This document shows positions 37,177 to 46,720 of a stretch of 64,000 bases of DNA, in pieces (within the stretch, counting starts at the first letter, position 1; every line of letters begins with the position of its first letter). A program made the position numbers and the translations under genes. The notes under the pieces are model-generated. The model was not told the DNA's origin, ran no database searches, and worked only from the letters and a program-made list of their open reading frames with translations. This DNA is from Mycobacterium numidiamassiliense (GTDB taxonomy: Bacteria > Actinomycetota > Actinomycetes > Mycobacteriales > Mycobacteriaceae): contig NZ_FUEZ01000004.1 in assembly GCF_900157365.1 (NCBI RefSeq), forward strand, positions 1,041,066-1,105,065, read 5' to 3'.

Positions 37177-38100
37177 GTGCGTGCGATCGCCCTTCCCTGG
37201 CTCATCGGTCTGGTGGTCATTCCCTTGTCGATCGCCGCGATCGGCTATGGCGCGCTGGACGGACCCCGGGCGGCCAACGGCTTGAACGGTGCGCTGGCGA
37301 CGGTGGGGCCCTCCGGTAAGCGGGGTGCACCGAAGGTGAACCTGGCGCCGTTGTCAATTGTGCGCGGCGCCAACGGCGTTACGCTGACCGGCAATGTTCC
37401 CGACGATTCGGCAAAAACGATTCTGCTGAAAACGCTGAAGGCCTCGCTGCCCGCCGGCGTCAACATCATCGACCAGATCCAACTCGACCCCAGCATCGAC
37501 GCACTCGATTTCTCGCATGCCGGGCCGATTTTCAAGGACAGCGCGTCGATCACCGATTTCAATTTCTCGGTCAACGGGGACACCATCACCCTGGCCGGAA
37601 CCGCCGGGTCGCCGGGCGAGAAGAACACGATCGAGGGAGAGGTCAAGCACACCTGGTCGCATCTGAATGTCGTTGACAATCTTGCTGTTAACGGCGCGAC
37701 CCCACCTGCTGCACCGCCCGCGCCGCCCCGCCCAGCGCCATGCTCCGACCTGCAAACGGCCATCAACGCCACGACCGGCGGGCCGGTTACCTTCGACACC
37801 GATGGGATCAGCCTGACCCCCGTCGACGACCAGGTGCTGACTCAGGTGGCCGACAAGCTCAAGGCATGTCCGGACGCGCACGCGACGATCAACGGTTACG
37901 CCGACAACTCCGGTACCGACGCGATCAACGTCCCGCTGAGCACCCGGCGAGCCCAAGCGGTCGCCGATTTCCTTGTCGCCCATGGTGTTGCCGGCGATCA
38001 TCTGGTCGTCAAGGGACTCGGGTCGATCGACCCGGTCGCCGGCAACGACACGGCCGATGGCCGCGCGAAGAATCGCCGCGCTGAAATCGTAGTCAGCTAA
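37177..38100 (+). CDS. arfA: Outer-membrane-associated OmpA-family protein ArfA (OmpATb)
   Basis: The 307-residue protein has an N-terminal membrane anchor (LPWLIGLVVIPLSIAAIGYGAL), a BON-like domain in two halves (about 55-195), a Pro linker, and a C-terminal OmpA peptidoglycan-binding domain (about 205-307; ATINGYADNSGTDAINVPLSTRRAQAVADFL, GRAKNRRAEI). In M. tuberculosis the arfABC operon speeds ammonia release and growth at acid pH. The GTG start at 37177 fits the known protein. arfB follows after 12 nt. Confidence 0.94.
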   Translation: MRAIALPWLIGLVVIPLSIAAIGYGALDGPRAANGLNGALATVGPSGKRGAPKVNLAPLSIVRGANGVTLTGNVPDDSAKTILLKTLKASLPAGVNIIDQIQLDPSIDALDFSHAGPIFKDSASITDFNFSVNGDTITLAGTAGSPGEKNTIEGEVKHTWSHLNVVDNLAVNGATPPAAPPAPPRPAPCSDLQTAINATTGGPVTFDTDGISLTPVDDQVLTQVADKLKACPDAHATINGYADNSGTDAINVPLSTRRAQAVADFLVAHGVAGDHLVVKGLGSIDPVAGNDTADGRAKNRRAEIVVS

Positions 38101-38112
38101 GGAGAATTCACC

Positions 38113-38220
38113 ATGGATTTCGTGATCCAGTGGTTGTGGTACCTACTGGCATTCGTGGCTGGTTCGGCGGTCGCGTGGCTCGTCGCCGCCCTGCTGTCCA
38201 AGTTGGGTGCGCGACGATGA
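38113..38220 (+). CDS. arfB: Small membrane protein ArfB
   Basis: This 35-residue frame (MDFVIQWLWYLLAFVAGSAV...) is a single membrane helix with a short basic end. It has GGAG 8 nt upstream and overlaps the start of arfC by an ATGA, exactly where Rv0900 lies in M. tuberculosis. It is shorter than the 50-residue M. tuberculosis form. Confidence 0.86.
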   Translation: MDFVIQWLWYLLAFVAGSAVAWLVAALLSKLGARR

Positions 38221-38726
38221 ATCACGTGCACTGGTGGCTGTTCGGCCTTTCCTTCGCGATGGGCTTCGTGTTGACATTCCCCTTGCTCGTGCGCCCCGCC
38301 CAGCGTCGAGCCCCGGCGCGAACGTCGGCGAAGCAGGAGCCGTCGACCACGAAGATTCCGGCCGACCCACCCACCACGAAGATTGCCGCCGACCCGCCTA
38401 CGACGAAGATCTCGGTCGAACCGCTGACAGCGAAAATCCCCGTCGCTGAAGAATTTCCGACGACGAAGATCGCTGTCGGCCAAGAGTCTGCGACGACCAG
38501 AATCCCGGTGTCGCCGCTTGCGCCCTACGGGCCCGGCTCGGCGAACTCAGGCCCAGATGGGTCGGGGCCACCCGGTTGGCCGGTCAAGGGCCGCATGGAC
38601 ACCAAGCTCTACTACACACCCGACGATCCGATGTATGACGCCACCGCCGCGCAGGTCTGGTTCATCGACGAGGTATCCGCGCAGCGGGCCCGGTTCACCG
38701 CGTGGCGCCAGCGGTCGAAGGACTGA
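38217..38726 (+). CDS. arfC: Membrane protein ArfC with repeated TTKI motifs
   Basis: The 169-residue protein starts with one membrane helix (WWLFGLSFAMGFVLTFPLLV). About 75 residues of repeats follow, in which TTKI or a variant recurs every 9-11 residues (TTKIPADPP, TTKIAADPP, TAKIPVAEEFP, TTRIPV). The conserved C-terminal domain is YYTPDDPMYDATAAQVWFIDE. It is the Rv0901 homologue and the last gene of arfABC. The number of repeats is likely to vary between strains. Confidence 0.88.
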   Translation: MNHVHWWLFGLSFAMGFVLTFPLLVRPAQRRAPARTSAKQEPSTTKIPADPPTTKIAADPPTTKISVEPLTAKIPVAEEFPTTKIAVGQESATTRIPVSPLAPYGPGSANSGPDGSGPPGWPVKGRMDTKLYYTPDDPMYDATAAQVWFIDEVSAQRARFTAWRQRSKD

Positions 38727-38731
38727 CAGAC

Positions 38732-40072
38732 TCAGCTGGGGCCGGGCAGGCGCAGCAGTAGCCGGACTCCGCCCAGCGGGCTGTCGTGCAGCGACGCCGT
38801 CCCCCCGTGCAGGTGGGCCTGCTGGGCCACCAGCGCCAGACCCAGACCCGACCCCGAATGCGACGCGGTCGACCCGCGGGAGAACCGCTCGAACACCATC
38901 CGGCGCTCGGCTTCGGGCAGTCCGCCGCCGTTGTCGTCGACGGCGATCTCCACTCCGGCGCGCGAGCTGACTGCCGACAGCTGCACCCGGGTAGCGCCGC
39001 CGTGCTTGACGGCGTTGGCGATCGCGTTGTCGACGGCAAGACGCAGCCCCGCCGGCATCCCGACGATGATGCAGTTCGGCGACGGCACGAGGGACACCTC
39101 GAGGTCGGGGTAGATCCGGCTGGCGTCGTGGGCGGCGCGGTCCAGCAGGTCGGTGATGTCGACCGGGACGTGATCGTCGGATGTCGACAGTTCGCCCTGT
39201 GCCAACCGCTCCAGGGCGGACAGCGTGGCCTCGATTCGGGACTGGGTGCGGATGACGTCGCCCAGCACCTCTTTGCGCTGCTCATCGGGCATATCCAGGG
39301 TGGAAAGCACCTCGAGGTTGGTGCGCATCGCGGTCAGCGGGGTGCGCAACTCGTGGGAAGAGACGGCGGCGAAGTCGCGGGCGGAGGCGAGCGCTTCCTT
39401 GGTCCGGTTCTGCTCGTTCCAGATGCGCTGCAGCATGCCGCGCATCGCCTCGGCGATCTCGACGGCCTCGGTGGCGCCGTGCACTTCGACCCGCGGCGTC
39501 TCGTCGCCCGCCTCGATCGACCGTGTCTGCTGGGCGAGCTGTTTGAACGGGCGTACCGCGAACGTGGCCAGCAGCCACGCGAACACCGTCGCCGCGAAGA
39601 TGGCGAACCCGCAGATCAGCAACACCCTGCGGTGCAGGTTGTTGGTCTCGGCAAGGGTGGCGTCATACGTCGCGCCAACGGCCACCGATCTCGGCCCGGG
39701 CCCGGGGATGTTCACGGTGCGCACCCGGTAGCGCACTCCGTCGATATGGGCATCGGCATAGTCGACGTTCAGCTTGGGCAGCGTGACGTCGGAATTCGAC
39801 TCGACCACCTCGCCGAGGCGCACCGTGATGATCGCGCCCTGGTCGTTGGGCGAGCGGGGGATTTCCGTGAGTCCGCGGCCGACGAAGGGGATCGCGAAGC
39901 CTGCGGCCTCGTCGAGCCGACGGTCGAGCCGTTCCTTGCGGTCGTTGGTGATCCCGACCCAGACGACGGCCCCCACGATCAGCACCGGAATCGCGGCGCC
40001 GATGGCCGTCGCGAGTACCACCCGGGTCCGCAGCGAGGGCGTGCGGGCAAAAATCCGCGACAAGAATTTCAT
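38732..40072 (-). CDS. prrB: Sensor histidine kinase PrrB
   Basis: The 446-residue kinase has two TM helices (about 17-38 and 150-171) around an external sensor domain and then a HAMP segment. The HisKA domain has the phosphoacceptor His in AVSSHELRTPLTAMRTNL, and the HATPase domain has the N box NAIANAVKHGG and DNGGGLP and GSGLGLALV glycine motifs. It phosphorylates PrrA, encoded 15 nt upstream. PrrAB is needed for viability in M. tuberculosis. The arfC gene converges with a 5-bp gap. Confidence 0.94.
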   Translation of the reverse strand: MKFLSRIFARTPSLRTRVVLATAIGAAIPVLIVGAVVWVGITNDRKERLDRRLDEAAGFAIPFVGRGLTEIPRSPNDQGAIITVRLGEVVESNSDVTLPKLNVDYADAHIDGVRYRVRTVNIPGPGPRSVAVGATYDATLAETNNLHRRVLLICGFAIFAATVFAWLLATFAVRPFKQLAQQTRSIEAGDETPRVEVHGATEAVEIAEAMRGMLQRIWNEQNRTKEALASARDFAAVSSHELRTPLTAMRTNLEVLSTLDMPDEQRKEVLGDVIRTQSRIEATLSALERLAQGELSTSDDHVPVDITDLLDRAAHDASRIYPDLEVSLVPSPNCIIVGMPAGLRLAVDNAIANAVKHGGATRVQLSAVSSRAGVEIAVDDNGGGLPEAERRMVFERFSRGSTASHSGSGLGLALVAQQAHLHGGTASLHDSPLGGVRLLLRLPGPS

Positions 40073-40087
40073 GGCGGCCGCCTCGGT

Positions 40088-40798
40088 TTACTGCATCCGC
40101 AGTACGAACCCGACCCCGCGAACGGTGTGCAGCAGCCGGGGGCCGCCGTTGGACTCCAGCTTGCGGCGCAAGTATCCGATGAAGACGTCGACGACGTTCG
40201 TGTCGGCGGCGAAGTCATAGCCCCACACCAGCTCGAGCAGCTGCGCGCGGGACAACACCGCGGTCTTGTGCTCGGCCAGCACCGCCAGCAGGTCGAACTC
40301 CCGCTTGGTCAAGTCGACGTCGACGCCGTTGACCCGGGCCCGACGGCCGGGGATGTCCACTTCCAGCGGACCCACGGTGATGGTCTCCGACGAGGACGAC
40401 GCGACCGCGCCGCGGCGGCGCAGCAGCGCCTTCACCCGAGCCACCAACTCGGCCAGCACGAACGGCTTGACCAGGTAGTCGTCGGCGCCGGCCTCCAGGC
40501 CGGCAACCCGGTCGTCGACCGAGCTGCGCGCGGACAGCACACAGACCGGGACGTCGTTGTCCATCGCGCGCAGCGCGGTGACGACGCTGACGCCGTCCAG
40601 CACGGGCATGTTGATGTCGAGGACGATCGCGTCCGGCCGGGTCTCGGTGGCGCTGCGCAGCGCCTCGGCTCCGTCGACGGCGGTCGACACCTCAAATCCG
40701 GACAGGCGCAGGCCGCGCTCCAGCGAGGCAAGCACGTCGGCGTCGTCGTCGACAACCAAGACGCGCGGTGAGGTCGCACCAGTGTCCATGCGGCCCAT
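40088..40798 (-). CDS. prrA: Response regulator PrrA
   Basis: The 236-residue protein has a receiver domain ([10 protein letters not shown]; phosphoacceptor Asp in IVLDINMP; Lys in DDYLVKPF) and an OmpR-type winged helix ([17 protein letters not shown]...[26 protein letters not shown]). It has the same length as the M. tuberculosis protein and is nearly identical to it as I remember that sequence. It controls respiration, nitrogen and redox genes in mycobacteria. Confidence 0.95.
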   Translation of the reverse strand: MGRMDTGATSPRVLVVDDDADVLASLERGLRLSGFEVSTAVDGAEALRSATETRPDAIVLDINMPVLDGVSVVTALRAMDNDVPVCVLSARSSVDDRVAGLEAGADDYLVKPFVLAELVARVKALLRRRGAVASSSSETITVGPLEVDIPGRRARVNGVDVDLTKREFDLLAVLAEHKTAVLSRAQLLELVWGYDFAADTNVVDVFIGYLRRKLESNGGPRLLHTVRGVGFVLRMQ

Positions 40799-40928
40799 TT
40801 TGCCTGATTGCCGCCCAAGAAGTGGGAGGCCACCCGCCGGGTCGCGCGGGGTCTAGAAGGGCGCGCGAGGGCCGGAGTCGCCGAGGTATGAGCCACTGTC
40901 ACGCTGACCGGCGTGTTGTGTGCGTGGT

Positions 40929-42410
40929 TTATGTCCCGCGCGGCAATCCGATTCGCCGGTAGCGCTGCAGGCGTGCGGCACGACGCTCGGCCGCGGGTAT
41001 CCCACGCAGCGCATGAACTTCCGCTGCGATGGCGCTGGACAGTCGCTGGGAGAATTCGATCGGTTCGTCGGCGGCATCGGGATGTTCGCCGACGACTGCG
41101 TCCACAATTCCGGACCGCAAAAGATCAAGCGACCGAATACCTTGCGCCGCAGCAAGTTCGGGGGCGTGCGCGGTGTCGCGGAACACGATCGCACTGGCGC
41201 CCTCCGGAGGTAGCGGCGCCAGCCAGCCGTGCAGCGCGGCCAGCACCCGGTCGGCGGGCACCATCGCCAGCGCGGGGCCGCCGCTGCCCTGGCCGAGCAG
41301 CACCGACACCGTCGGGGTGTCCAGCGTCACCAGCTCGGCCAGACACTGGGCGATCTGGCCGGCCAGCCCGCCCTGCTCGGCGTCGGCCGACAGCGCGGGG
41401 CCGGCGGTGTCGATCACCAGCACCAGCGGCAGCCGCAACTCGGCGGCCAGGGCCATGCCGCGCCGGGCTTCCCGCAACGACGCGGGCCCGACGAGCCCGC
41501 CGGTGACCCGCTGCTGACCGAGCACCACCGCGGGCTGGCCGGCGAAGCGGGCCAGCGCCAGCAGGGTGGTCGCGGCCTCGCCGTGATCGGTGCCGGACAG
41601 CAGCACCTGGTCGGTGGCGCCGTGTCGCAGCAGGTGCCCGACGCCCGGCCGGTCCGGCCGCCGCGACGCCACCACCGAATCCCAGGCCGGCACATCGGGT
41701 ATCGGCTCGGCGGGCGGCGGGGAGGGCAGCGGCTCGGGGGGGTCGGCGATGACCGTCAGCGCGCGATCGAGCGTCTGCCGCAGCTCGTCGAGTGCCACGA
41801 CACCGTCGATCACCCCGTGACGCTGCAGATTCTCGGCGGTCTGCACACCGGGCGGGAACGGCTCGCCGTAGAGCAGTTCGTACACCCGGGGCCCGAGAAA
41901 CCCGATCAACGCACCGGGCTCGGCGACGGTGACGTGACCCAGCGAACCCCACGACGCGAAGACCCCACCGGTCGTCGGGTTGCGCAGGTAGACCAGGTAG
42001 GGCAGGTGCGCCTGTTTGTGCAGTTCGACGGCCGCGGCGATCTTGACCATCTGCAGAAACGCGACGGTGCCCTCCTGCATCCGGGTGCCACCGGAGCTCG
42101 GCGAGGCCAGCAGCGGCAGCCCCTCGGTCGTCGCACGCTGCACGGCGGCGGTGATCCGTTCGGCCGCCGCCACTCCGATCGAACCGCCGAGGAAGCTGAA
42201 TTCGCAGACCACCACCGCGACCCGGCGCCCGAAGATGCGCCCCTCGCCGGTCAGCACCGCTTCGTCCAGGCCGCTGGCGGCGCGAGCGTCGGCGAGTTCT
42301 GCCGCATGGGCCGCGCTGATCGGGAGCGCCAGCGGCTCGCTGTCCCAGCTGACGAAAGAGCCCTCGTCCAGGACCGCCGTCCGCAGTTCGTCCGTCGTGA
42401 TGCGACTCAC
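40929..42410 (-). CDS. accD3: Acetyl/propionyl-CoA carboxyltransferase-like AccD3
   Basis: The 493-residue protein has two carboxyltransferase (crotonase-fold) halves: [20 protein letters not shown]...[24 protein letters not shown] in the N half and [22 protein letters not shown]...[14 protein letters not shown] in the C half, so beta and alpha functions are fused. In M. tuberculosis AccD3 is a predicted subunit with an unproven substrate. No biotin domain is present. The GTG start lies 28 bp from divergent echA6. Confidence 0.9.
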   Translation of the reverse strand: MSRITTDELRTAVLDEGSFVSWDSEPLALPISAAHAAELADARAASGLDEAVLTGEGRIFGRRVAVVVCEFSFLGGSIGVAAAERITAAVQRATTEGLPLLASPSSGGTRMQEGTVAFLQMVKIAAAVELHKQAHLPYLVYLRNPTTGGVFASWGSLGHVTVAEPGALIGFLGPRVYELLYGEPFPPGVQTAENLQRHGVIDGVVALDELRQTLDRALTVIADPPEPLPSPPPAEPIPDVPAWDSVVASRRPDRPGVGHLLRHGATDQVLLSGTDHGEAATTLLALARFAGQPAVVLGQQRVTGGLVGPASLREARRGMALAAELRLPLVLVIDTAGPALSADAEQGGLAGQIAQCLAELVTLDTPTVSVLLGQGSGGPALAMVPADRVLAALHGWLAPLPPEGASAIVFRDTAHAPELAAAQGIRSLDLLRSGIVDAVVGEHPDAADEPIEFSQRLSSAIAAEVHALRGIPAAERRAARLQRYRRIGLPRGT

Positions 42411-42437
42411 GCGTCGAGGCTATATAGGCTGGCGCCC

Positions 42438-43169
42438 ATGATCGGTGTCACCCAGGCCGAAGCCGTTATGACCATCGAGTTGCAGCGCCTCGAGCGCCGC
42501 AACGCCCTGAACTCGCAACTCGTCGATGAGCTGCGCGAAGCCGTGCTGAAGGCCGGCGATGGGGCGACCCGCGTGATTGTGCTGACCGGCCAGGGCACGG
42601 TGTTCTGTGCCGGGGCGGACCTGTCCGGCGATGCGTTTGCCGCCGACTATCCCGACCGGCTGATCGAACTGCACAAGGTGCTGGACGCGGCTCCCATCCC
42701 GGTGATCGGCGCCATCAACGGCCCCGCCATCGGCGCGGGCCTGCAGCTGGCGATGCAATGCGATCTGCGGGTCGTCGCGCCAGACGCGTTCTTTCAGTTT
42801 CCGACGTCGAAATACGGCCTGGCCCTTGATAACTGGAGCATCCGCCGGCTGTCGTCCCTGGTCGGCCACGGCCGGGCCCGGGCGATGCTGCTGACCGCCG
42901 AGAAGTTGAGTGCCGAGACCGCGCTGCAGACCGGGATGGCCAATCGCCTTGGGACGCTGGAAGATGCGCAGGCCTGGGCCGCCGAGATCACCGGCCTGGC
43001 GCCTTTGGCCATCCAGCACGCCAAGCGGGTCCTCAACGACGACGGCTCCATCGAGGAGGCCTGGCCGCTGCACAAGGAGCTCTTCGACAAGGCGTGGGGC
43101 AGTCAGGACGTCATCGAAGCGCAGGTCGCCCGGGTGGAGAAGCGGCCGCCCAGGTTCCAGGGGGCCTAA
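42438..43169 (+). CDS. echA6: Enoyl-CoA hydratase-like protein EchA6
   Basis: The 243-residue crotonase-fold protein has the oxyanion-hole segments [13 protein letters not shown] and [20 protein letters not shown]. In M. tuberculosis EchA6 binds long acyl-CoAs, works as a shuttle into mycolate synthesis and is a drug target, with little hydratase activity. The usual catalytic Glu pair of true hydratases is not evident ([13 protein letters not shown]). It shares TAATG with the next gene, so they are co-translated. Confidence 0.93.
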   Translation: MIGVTQAEAVMTIELQRLERRNALNSQLVDELREAVLKAGDGATRVIVLTGQGTVFCAGADLSGDAFAADYPDRLIELHKVLDAAPIPVIGAINGPAIGAGLQLAMQCDLRVVAPDAFFQFPTSKYGLALDNWSIRRLSSLVGHGRARAMLLTAEKLSAETALQTGMANRLGTLEDAQAWAAEITGLAPLAIQHAKRVLNDDGSIEEAWPLHKELFDKAWGSQDVIEAQVARVEKRPPRFQGA

Positions 43170-44293
43170 TGGTGATGGTGCGCGCTGCGCTGCGACTGGC
43201 CGCGGGCACCGTGACGCTGGCCGCCGGGGGATGGGTGCTGCGCGCGCTGCACGGCGCGCCGGACGCTCTGGGCGCCGACCCCACTGCGGTGCGGGCGGTC
43301 ACCGTGCGGTCCCCGAACTACCGCGACGGCGTGTTCGTCAACCTCGACCCGGCCTCCAAGTCCGGCCCGGATCGCGAGCAGCTGGCCCTGATCGCCTGGG
43401 AGTTCGTCGGCGGACGCGGCAAAAGCCGGCCGGCAGTGCCGATCCCGTTGACTGCGCCGGCAACCTTCGACGGTGACACCAGCCGACTGGCCGTCAGTTG
43501 GCTCGGGCACTCCACGGCGCTGCTGGAGATCGACGGCTACCGGGTGCTGACCGATCCGGTGTGGAGTCATCGCTGCTCGCCGTCGGACGTGATCGGACCG
43601 GAGCGGCTGCATCCGCCGCCGGTGGAACTCGGCGCACTGCCGGCCGTCGACGCGGTCGTCATCAGCCACGACCACTACGACCATCTCGACATCGACACCA
43701 TCCTGGCACTGGCCCGCACCCAGCGGGCCCCGTTCTTTGTGCCACTCGGGGTAGGCGCCCACCTGCGTTCGTGGGGCATACCCGAACACCGTGTCGTCGA
43801 ACTCGACTGGCACGAGAGCGGTCGTGTCGGGGATTTGACCGTGATTTGCCTTCCGGCGCGGCACTTTTCGGGGCGATTCCTGGACCGCAACACCACGCTG
43901 TGGGCGTCGTGGGGGATCGTCGGTCCGACGCGGCGCGCGTATTTCGGTGGCGACACCGGCTACACCAAGAGCTTTGCGCAGATCGGCGCCGACCACGGAC
44001 CGTTCGACCTCACCCTGCTGCCCATCGGGGCCTACAACTCGTCGTGGCCGGACGTGCACATGAATCCCGAGGAGGCGGTCCGTGCCCACGTCGATCTCAC
44101 GGCGGCCGGGTCGGGATTGCTCGTGCCCATTCACTGGGCGACCTTCCGGCTGGCCCCACATCCGTGGGCCGAGCCGGTCGAGCGCCTACTCGAGGCGGCC
44201 GAAGCTGCCGACGTCACGGTGGCGGCGCCCGCGCCCGGTCAGCGAATCGATCCGGCCGCGCCCCCGAGATTTAACCCGTGGTGGAGGCTCTGA
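43169..44293 (+). CDS. Metallo-beta-lactamase-fold hydrolase, Rv0906 homologue
   Basis: The 374-residue protein has an N-terminal hydrophobic anchor (AALRLAAGTVTLAAGGWVLRAL) and a metallo-beta-lactamase domain of the UlaG/NAPE-PLD type. Metal ligands are visible in WLGHSTALLEI, VVISHDHYDHLDID, LPARHFSGRF, FGGDTGYTKSF and VPIHWATFRL. It would hydrolyse a phosphodiester or ester, perhaps of a lipid, at the membrane. Its ATG overlaps the echA6 stop. Confidence 0.9.
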   Translation: MVMVRAALRLAAGTVTLAAGGWVLRALHGAPDALGADPTAVRAVTVRSPNYRDGVFVNLDPASKSGPDREQLALIAWEFVGGRGKSRPAVPIPLTAPATFDGDTSRLAVSWLGHSTALLEIDGYRVLTDPVWSHRCSPSDVIGPERLHPPPVELGALPAVDAVVISHDHYDHLDIDTILALARTQRAPFFVPLGVGAHLRSWGIPEHRVVELDWHESGRVGDLTVICLPARHFSGRFLDRNTTLWASWGIVGPTRRAYFGGDTGYTKSFAQIGADHGPFDLTLLPIGAYNSSWPDVHMNPEEAVRAHVDLTAAGSGLLVPIHWATFRLAPHPWAEPVERLLEAAEAADVTVAAPAPGQRIDPAAPPRFNPWWRL

Positions 44294-44323
44294 TTCGCGG
44301 CCTGACCGCTAAAGTCTGCGGAC

Positions 44324-45904
44324 ATGACGAGACGCGCGGCAACGACCGCTGTCGCAATGTTGCTGGCGTTGACCGGATGTGGATCCGGACAGCCGGTGTC
44401 GGGCCCGCCGTCCTCGTTGTCTGAGGCCGCACCTAATGAGGTGTCGGGTCTGGACATTCCCCCGGGCCGCATCGACGACGCCATCTCGAAGGTCGACGGC
44501 CTCATCGGCGATCTGCTGAAGAACACCGGCGTGCCGGGCATCGCGGTGGCGATCGTCCATGGCGGAAAGACCGTGTACACCAAGGGTTTCGGCGTCCGAG
44601 ACGCAAGCAAGGGCGACGGCCAGGACAACAAGGTGGACGCCGACACCGTCTTCCAGCTGGCCTCAGTGTCGAAATCGGTGGGCTCGACGGTCATCGCGCG
44701 CCAGGTGACCGACAGGGTCGTCACCTGGGACACGCCGGTGGTATCCAAGCTGCCGTGGTTCGCGCTGTCGGACTCCTACGTGACCGCCCATGTGACCGTG
44801 GCCGACCTGTACGCGCATCGCTCCGGGCTGCCGGATCACGCCGGCGACAAACTCGAGGACTTGGCCTACGACCGCAGGCAAGTTTTGGAACGGCTGAAGT
44901 ACCTGCCGCTGTCGCCCTTTCGAATTAGCTACGCCTACACCAACTTCGGCGTGACCGCGGCCGCGGAAGCGGTGGCCGCCGCGGCGGGCAAATCGTGGGA
45001 GGACCTGTCTGACGAGGCGCTGTACCGCCCACTCGGAATGTCTTCCACGAGTTCGAAATTCGCCGATTTCGTCGCTCGGCCCAACCATGCGGTGAACCAC
45101 GTCAAGGTCGGCGACAAGTGGGAGCCCCGCTTCCAACGCCAACCAGACGCCCAGACACCGGCGGGTGGGGTGAGTTCCTCGGTCAACGACATGGCGCGCT
45201 GGCTGACCATGGTGATGGGTAATGGAATGTACAACGGCCAGCGCATCATTGCGCCGGAGGCGTTGTTGCCCGCCATCACTCCGCAGATCGTGTCGGCGCC
45301 CGCGGGGACGCCGACGGCGCGGGCGGGTTTCTACGGCTACGGGTTCAACGCCTCGATGACGTCGTCGGGGCGCACGGTGTACAGCCACTCGGGCGCCTTC
45401 TCGTCAGGAGCGGCGACCAACTTTGTGGTGATGCCGTCGGCGGACGTCGGCATCGTCGCCCTGACCAACGGCGCGCCCTACGGCATTCCCGAAACGCTGA
45501 CCGCGGAATTCATGGATCTGGTGCAGTACGGGCAGATCAAAGAAAACTGGGCCAGCCTGTACAACCACGCAATCGCCTGGATGAACAATCCGGAGGGTTC
45601 GCTGGTCGGCAAGCAGGCGCCCGCCAACCCCGCGGCCGCCAGGCCGCTGAGCGACTACCTCGGGGTGTATGCCAGTGACTATTGGGGCCCGGCGGTCGTC
45701 ACCGAACACGACGGCCAGTTGCAGGTCGCGCTCGGACCCAAAAATCGGACCTTCCCCCTGACACACTGGGACGGCGACACCTTCACCTTCCCGTTGACCG
45801 ACGAAAACGCGCCGGCTGGAACAATTTCCAAGGCGACGTTCGCCGGCACCACACTGAACCTGGAGTACTACGACACCGAGAAGCTGGGCACCTTCACTCG
45901 GTGA
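44324..45904 (+). CDS. Serine beta-lactamase-fold lipoprotein, Rv0907 homologue
   Basis: The 526-residue protein has a lipoprotein signal (MLLALTGC, lipid Cys19) and a class C beta-lactamase/D-peptidase domain with the SxxK nucleophile Ser114-Val-Ser-Lys117, YxN in SYAYTNFG and a late HSGAFSSG in the KTG-like position. A C-terminal lipocalin-like domain of about 100 residues follows. It is likely to be an envelope esterase or peptidase. In M. tuberculosis ctpE follows; here a TA-like pair follows directly. Confidence 0.9.
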   Translation: MTRRAATTAVAMLLALTGCGSGQPVSGPPSSLSEAAPNEVSGLDIPPGRIDDAISKVDGLIGDLLKNTGVPGIAVAIVHGGKTVYTKGFGVRDASKGDGQDNKVDADTVFQLASVSKSVGSTVIARQVTDRVVTWDTPVVSKLPWFALSDSYVTAHVTVADLYAHRSGLPDHAGDKLEDLAYDRRQVLERLKYLPLSPFRISYAYTNFGVTAAAEAVAAAAGKSWEDLSDEALYRPLGMSSTSSKFADFVARPNHAVNHVKVGDKWEPRFQRQPDAQTPAGGVSSSVNDMARWLTMVMGNGMYNGQRIIAPEALLPAITPQIVSAPAGTPTARAGFYGYGFNASMTSSGRTVYSHSGAFSSGAATNFVVMPSADVGIVALTNGAPYGIPETLTAEFMDLVQYGQIKENWASLYNHAIAWMNNPEGSLVGKQAPANPAAARPLSDYLGVYASDYWGPAVVTEHDGQLQVALGPKNRTFPLTHWDGDTFTFPLTDENAPAGTISKATFAGTTLNLEYYDTEKLGTFTR

Positions 45905-45957
45905 ACCCTGGCTTAGTCGATGCGCGCTCCGGCAAGTAGGGTTTCACCAGCAAAATA

Positions 45958-45983
45958 GGACCCCCTGGCGGCCTTGGGGGTCC
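45958..45983 (+). promoter_or_regulatory. Perfect hairpin, 8-bp stem, ahead of the Rv0909-like gene
   Basis: ggaccccc (45958-45965) and gggggtcc (45976-45983) form a perfect stem with a 10-nt loop, 17 nt before the ATG at 46001. There is no U-tract, so an intrinsic terminator would be of the U-less mycobacterial type. It may end the upstream lipoprotein transcript or regulate the TA-like operon. Confidence 0.5.
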
Positions 45984-46000
45984 CCGGGAAGGGACAGCGC

Positions 46001-46189
46001 ATGGGACTACTGGACAAGGCGAAGGACCTGTTGGCGCAGAACGCCGACGCGGTAGAGACCGCGATCGACAAGGCGGGCGAATTCGTCGACGACAAGACGC
46101 AGGGCAAGTACTCCGACACCATCCACAAAGTGCAGGAAGAAGCCAAGAAGCTCGCCGACTCGCCTACCCCGGACGACAAACAGAACTGA
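46001..46189 (+). CDS. Rv0909-like antitoxin
   Basis: The 62-residue protein is amphipathic and strongly charged ([44 protein letters not shown]). It matches the M. tuberculosis antitoxin Rv0909 in pattern and place. GGGAAGGGA lies upstream of ATG 46001. It is followed after 4 nt by the Rv0910-like gene; in M. tuberculosis co-expression of Rv0909 counters Rv0910 toxicity. Confidence 0.88.
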   Translation: MGLLDKAKDLLAQNADAVETAIDKAGEFVDDKTQGKYSDTIHKVQEEAKKLADSPTPDDKQN

Positions 46190-46193
46190 ACGT

Positions 46194-46667
46194 ATGGCGA
46201 AACTTTCCGGCTCCATCGACGTTCCGCTGCCACCCGAGAAGGCGTGGCAACACGCCTCGGATCTGTCCCGCTACAAGGACTGGCTGAGCATCCACAAGGT
46301 CTGGCGCAGCAAGTTGCCCGAGACCCTGGAAAAGGGCACGGTGATCGAATCGATCGTCGAGGTCAAGGGCATGCTCAACCGGGTCAAGTGGACGATCGTG
46401 CACTACAAACCGCCAGAAGCCATGACGCTCAATGGCGAGGGCGTGGGTGGCGTCAAGGTCAAACTGATGGCCAAGGTCAAACCCAAGGACGACGGCTCGG
46501 CGGTCAGCTTCGACGTGCATCTCGGCGGGCCGGCGCTTTTCGGGCCGATCGGCATGATTGTCGCGGCCACGCTGAGGAGCGACATCCGTCAATCGCTGGA
46601 AACGTTCGTCTCGGTGTTCACCACGCCCGATCCGGGCCGCAACGGTAACCGCGGCGTGCATCGCTGA
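46194..46667 (+). CDS. Rv0910-like toxin, SRPBCC (START-like) fold
   Basis: The 157-residue protein has the polyketide-cyclase/SRPBCC fold: IDVPLPPEKAWQHASDLSRYKDWLSIHKVW, followed by antiparallel strands and a long C-terminal helix (IVAATLRSDIRQSLETFVSVF). Its M. tuberculosis homologue inhibits growth when expressed alone and is annotated as a toxin; the ligand and target are not known. It is co-transcribed with the Rv0909-like gene, which lies 4 nt upstream. Confidence 0.88.
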   Translation: MAKLSGSIDVPLPPEKAWQHASDLSRYKDWLSIHKVWRSKLPETLEKGTVIESIVEVKGMLNRVKWTIVHYKPPEAMTLNGEGVGGVKVKLMAKVKPKDDGSAVSFDVHLGGPALFGPIGMIVAATLRSDIRQSLETFVSVFTTPDPGRNGNRGVHR

Positions 46668-46720
46668 ACGCAGCGCGTGGCGAGCGGCGGCCGGTCCGGC
46701 ACCCTACTAATCTCGCACCC

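Noticed and set aside
38786..40771. Very long plus-strand open frame opposite prrB and prrA
   Set aside because: It is the antisense shadow of two well-recognised genes in GC-rich DNA; composition is Arg/Gly/Asp-rich with no family and no start signal.
41229..42437. Plus-strand open frame upstream of and in frame with echA6
   Set aside because: It lies antisense to accD3 and adds a His/Arg/Gly-rich stretch that no EchA6 has; the gene starts at 42438.
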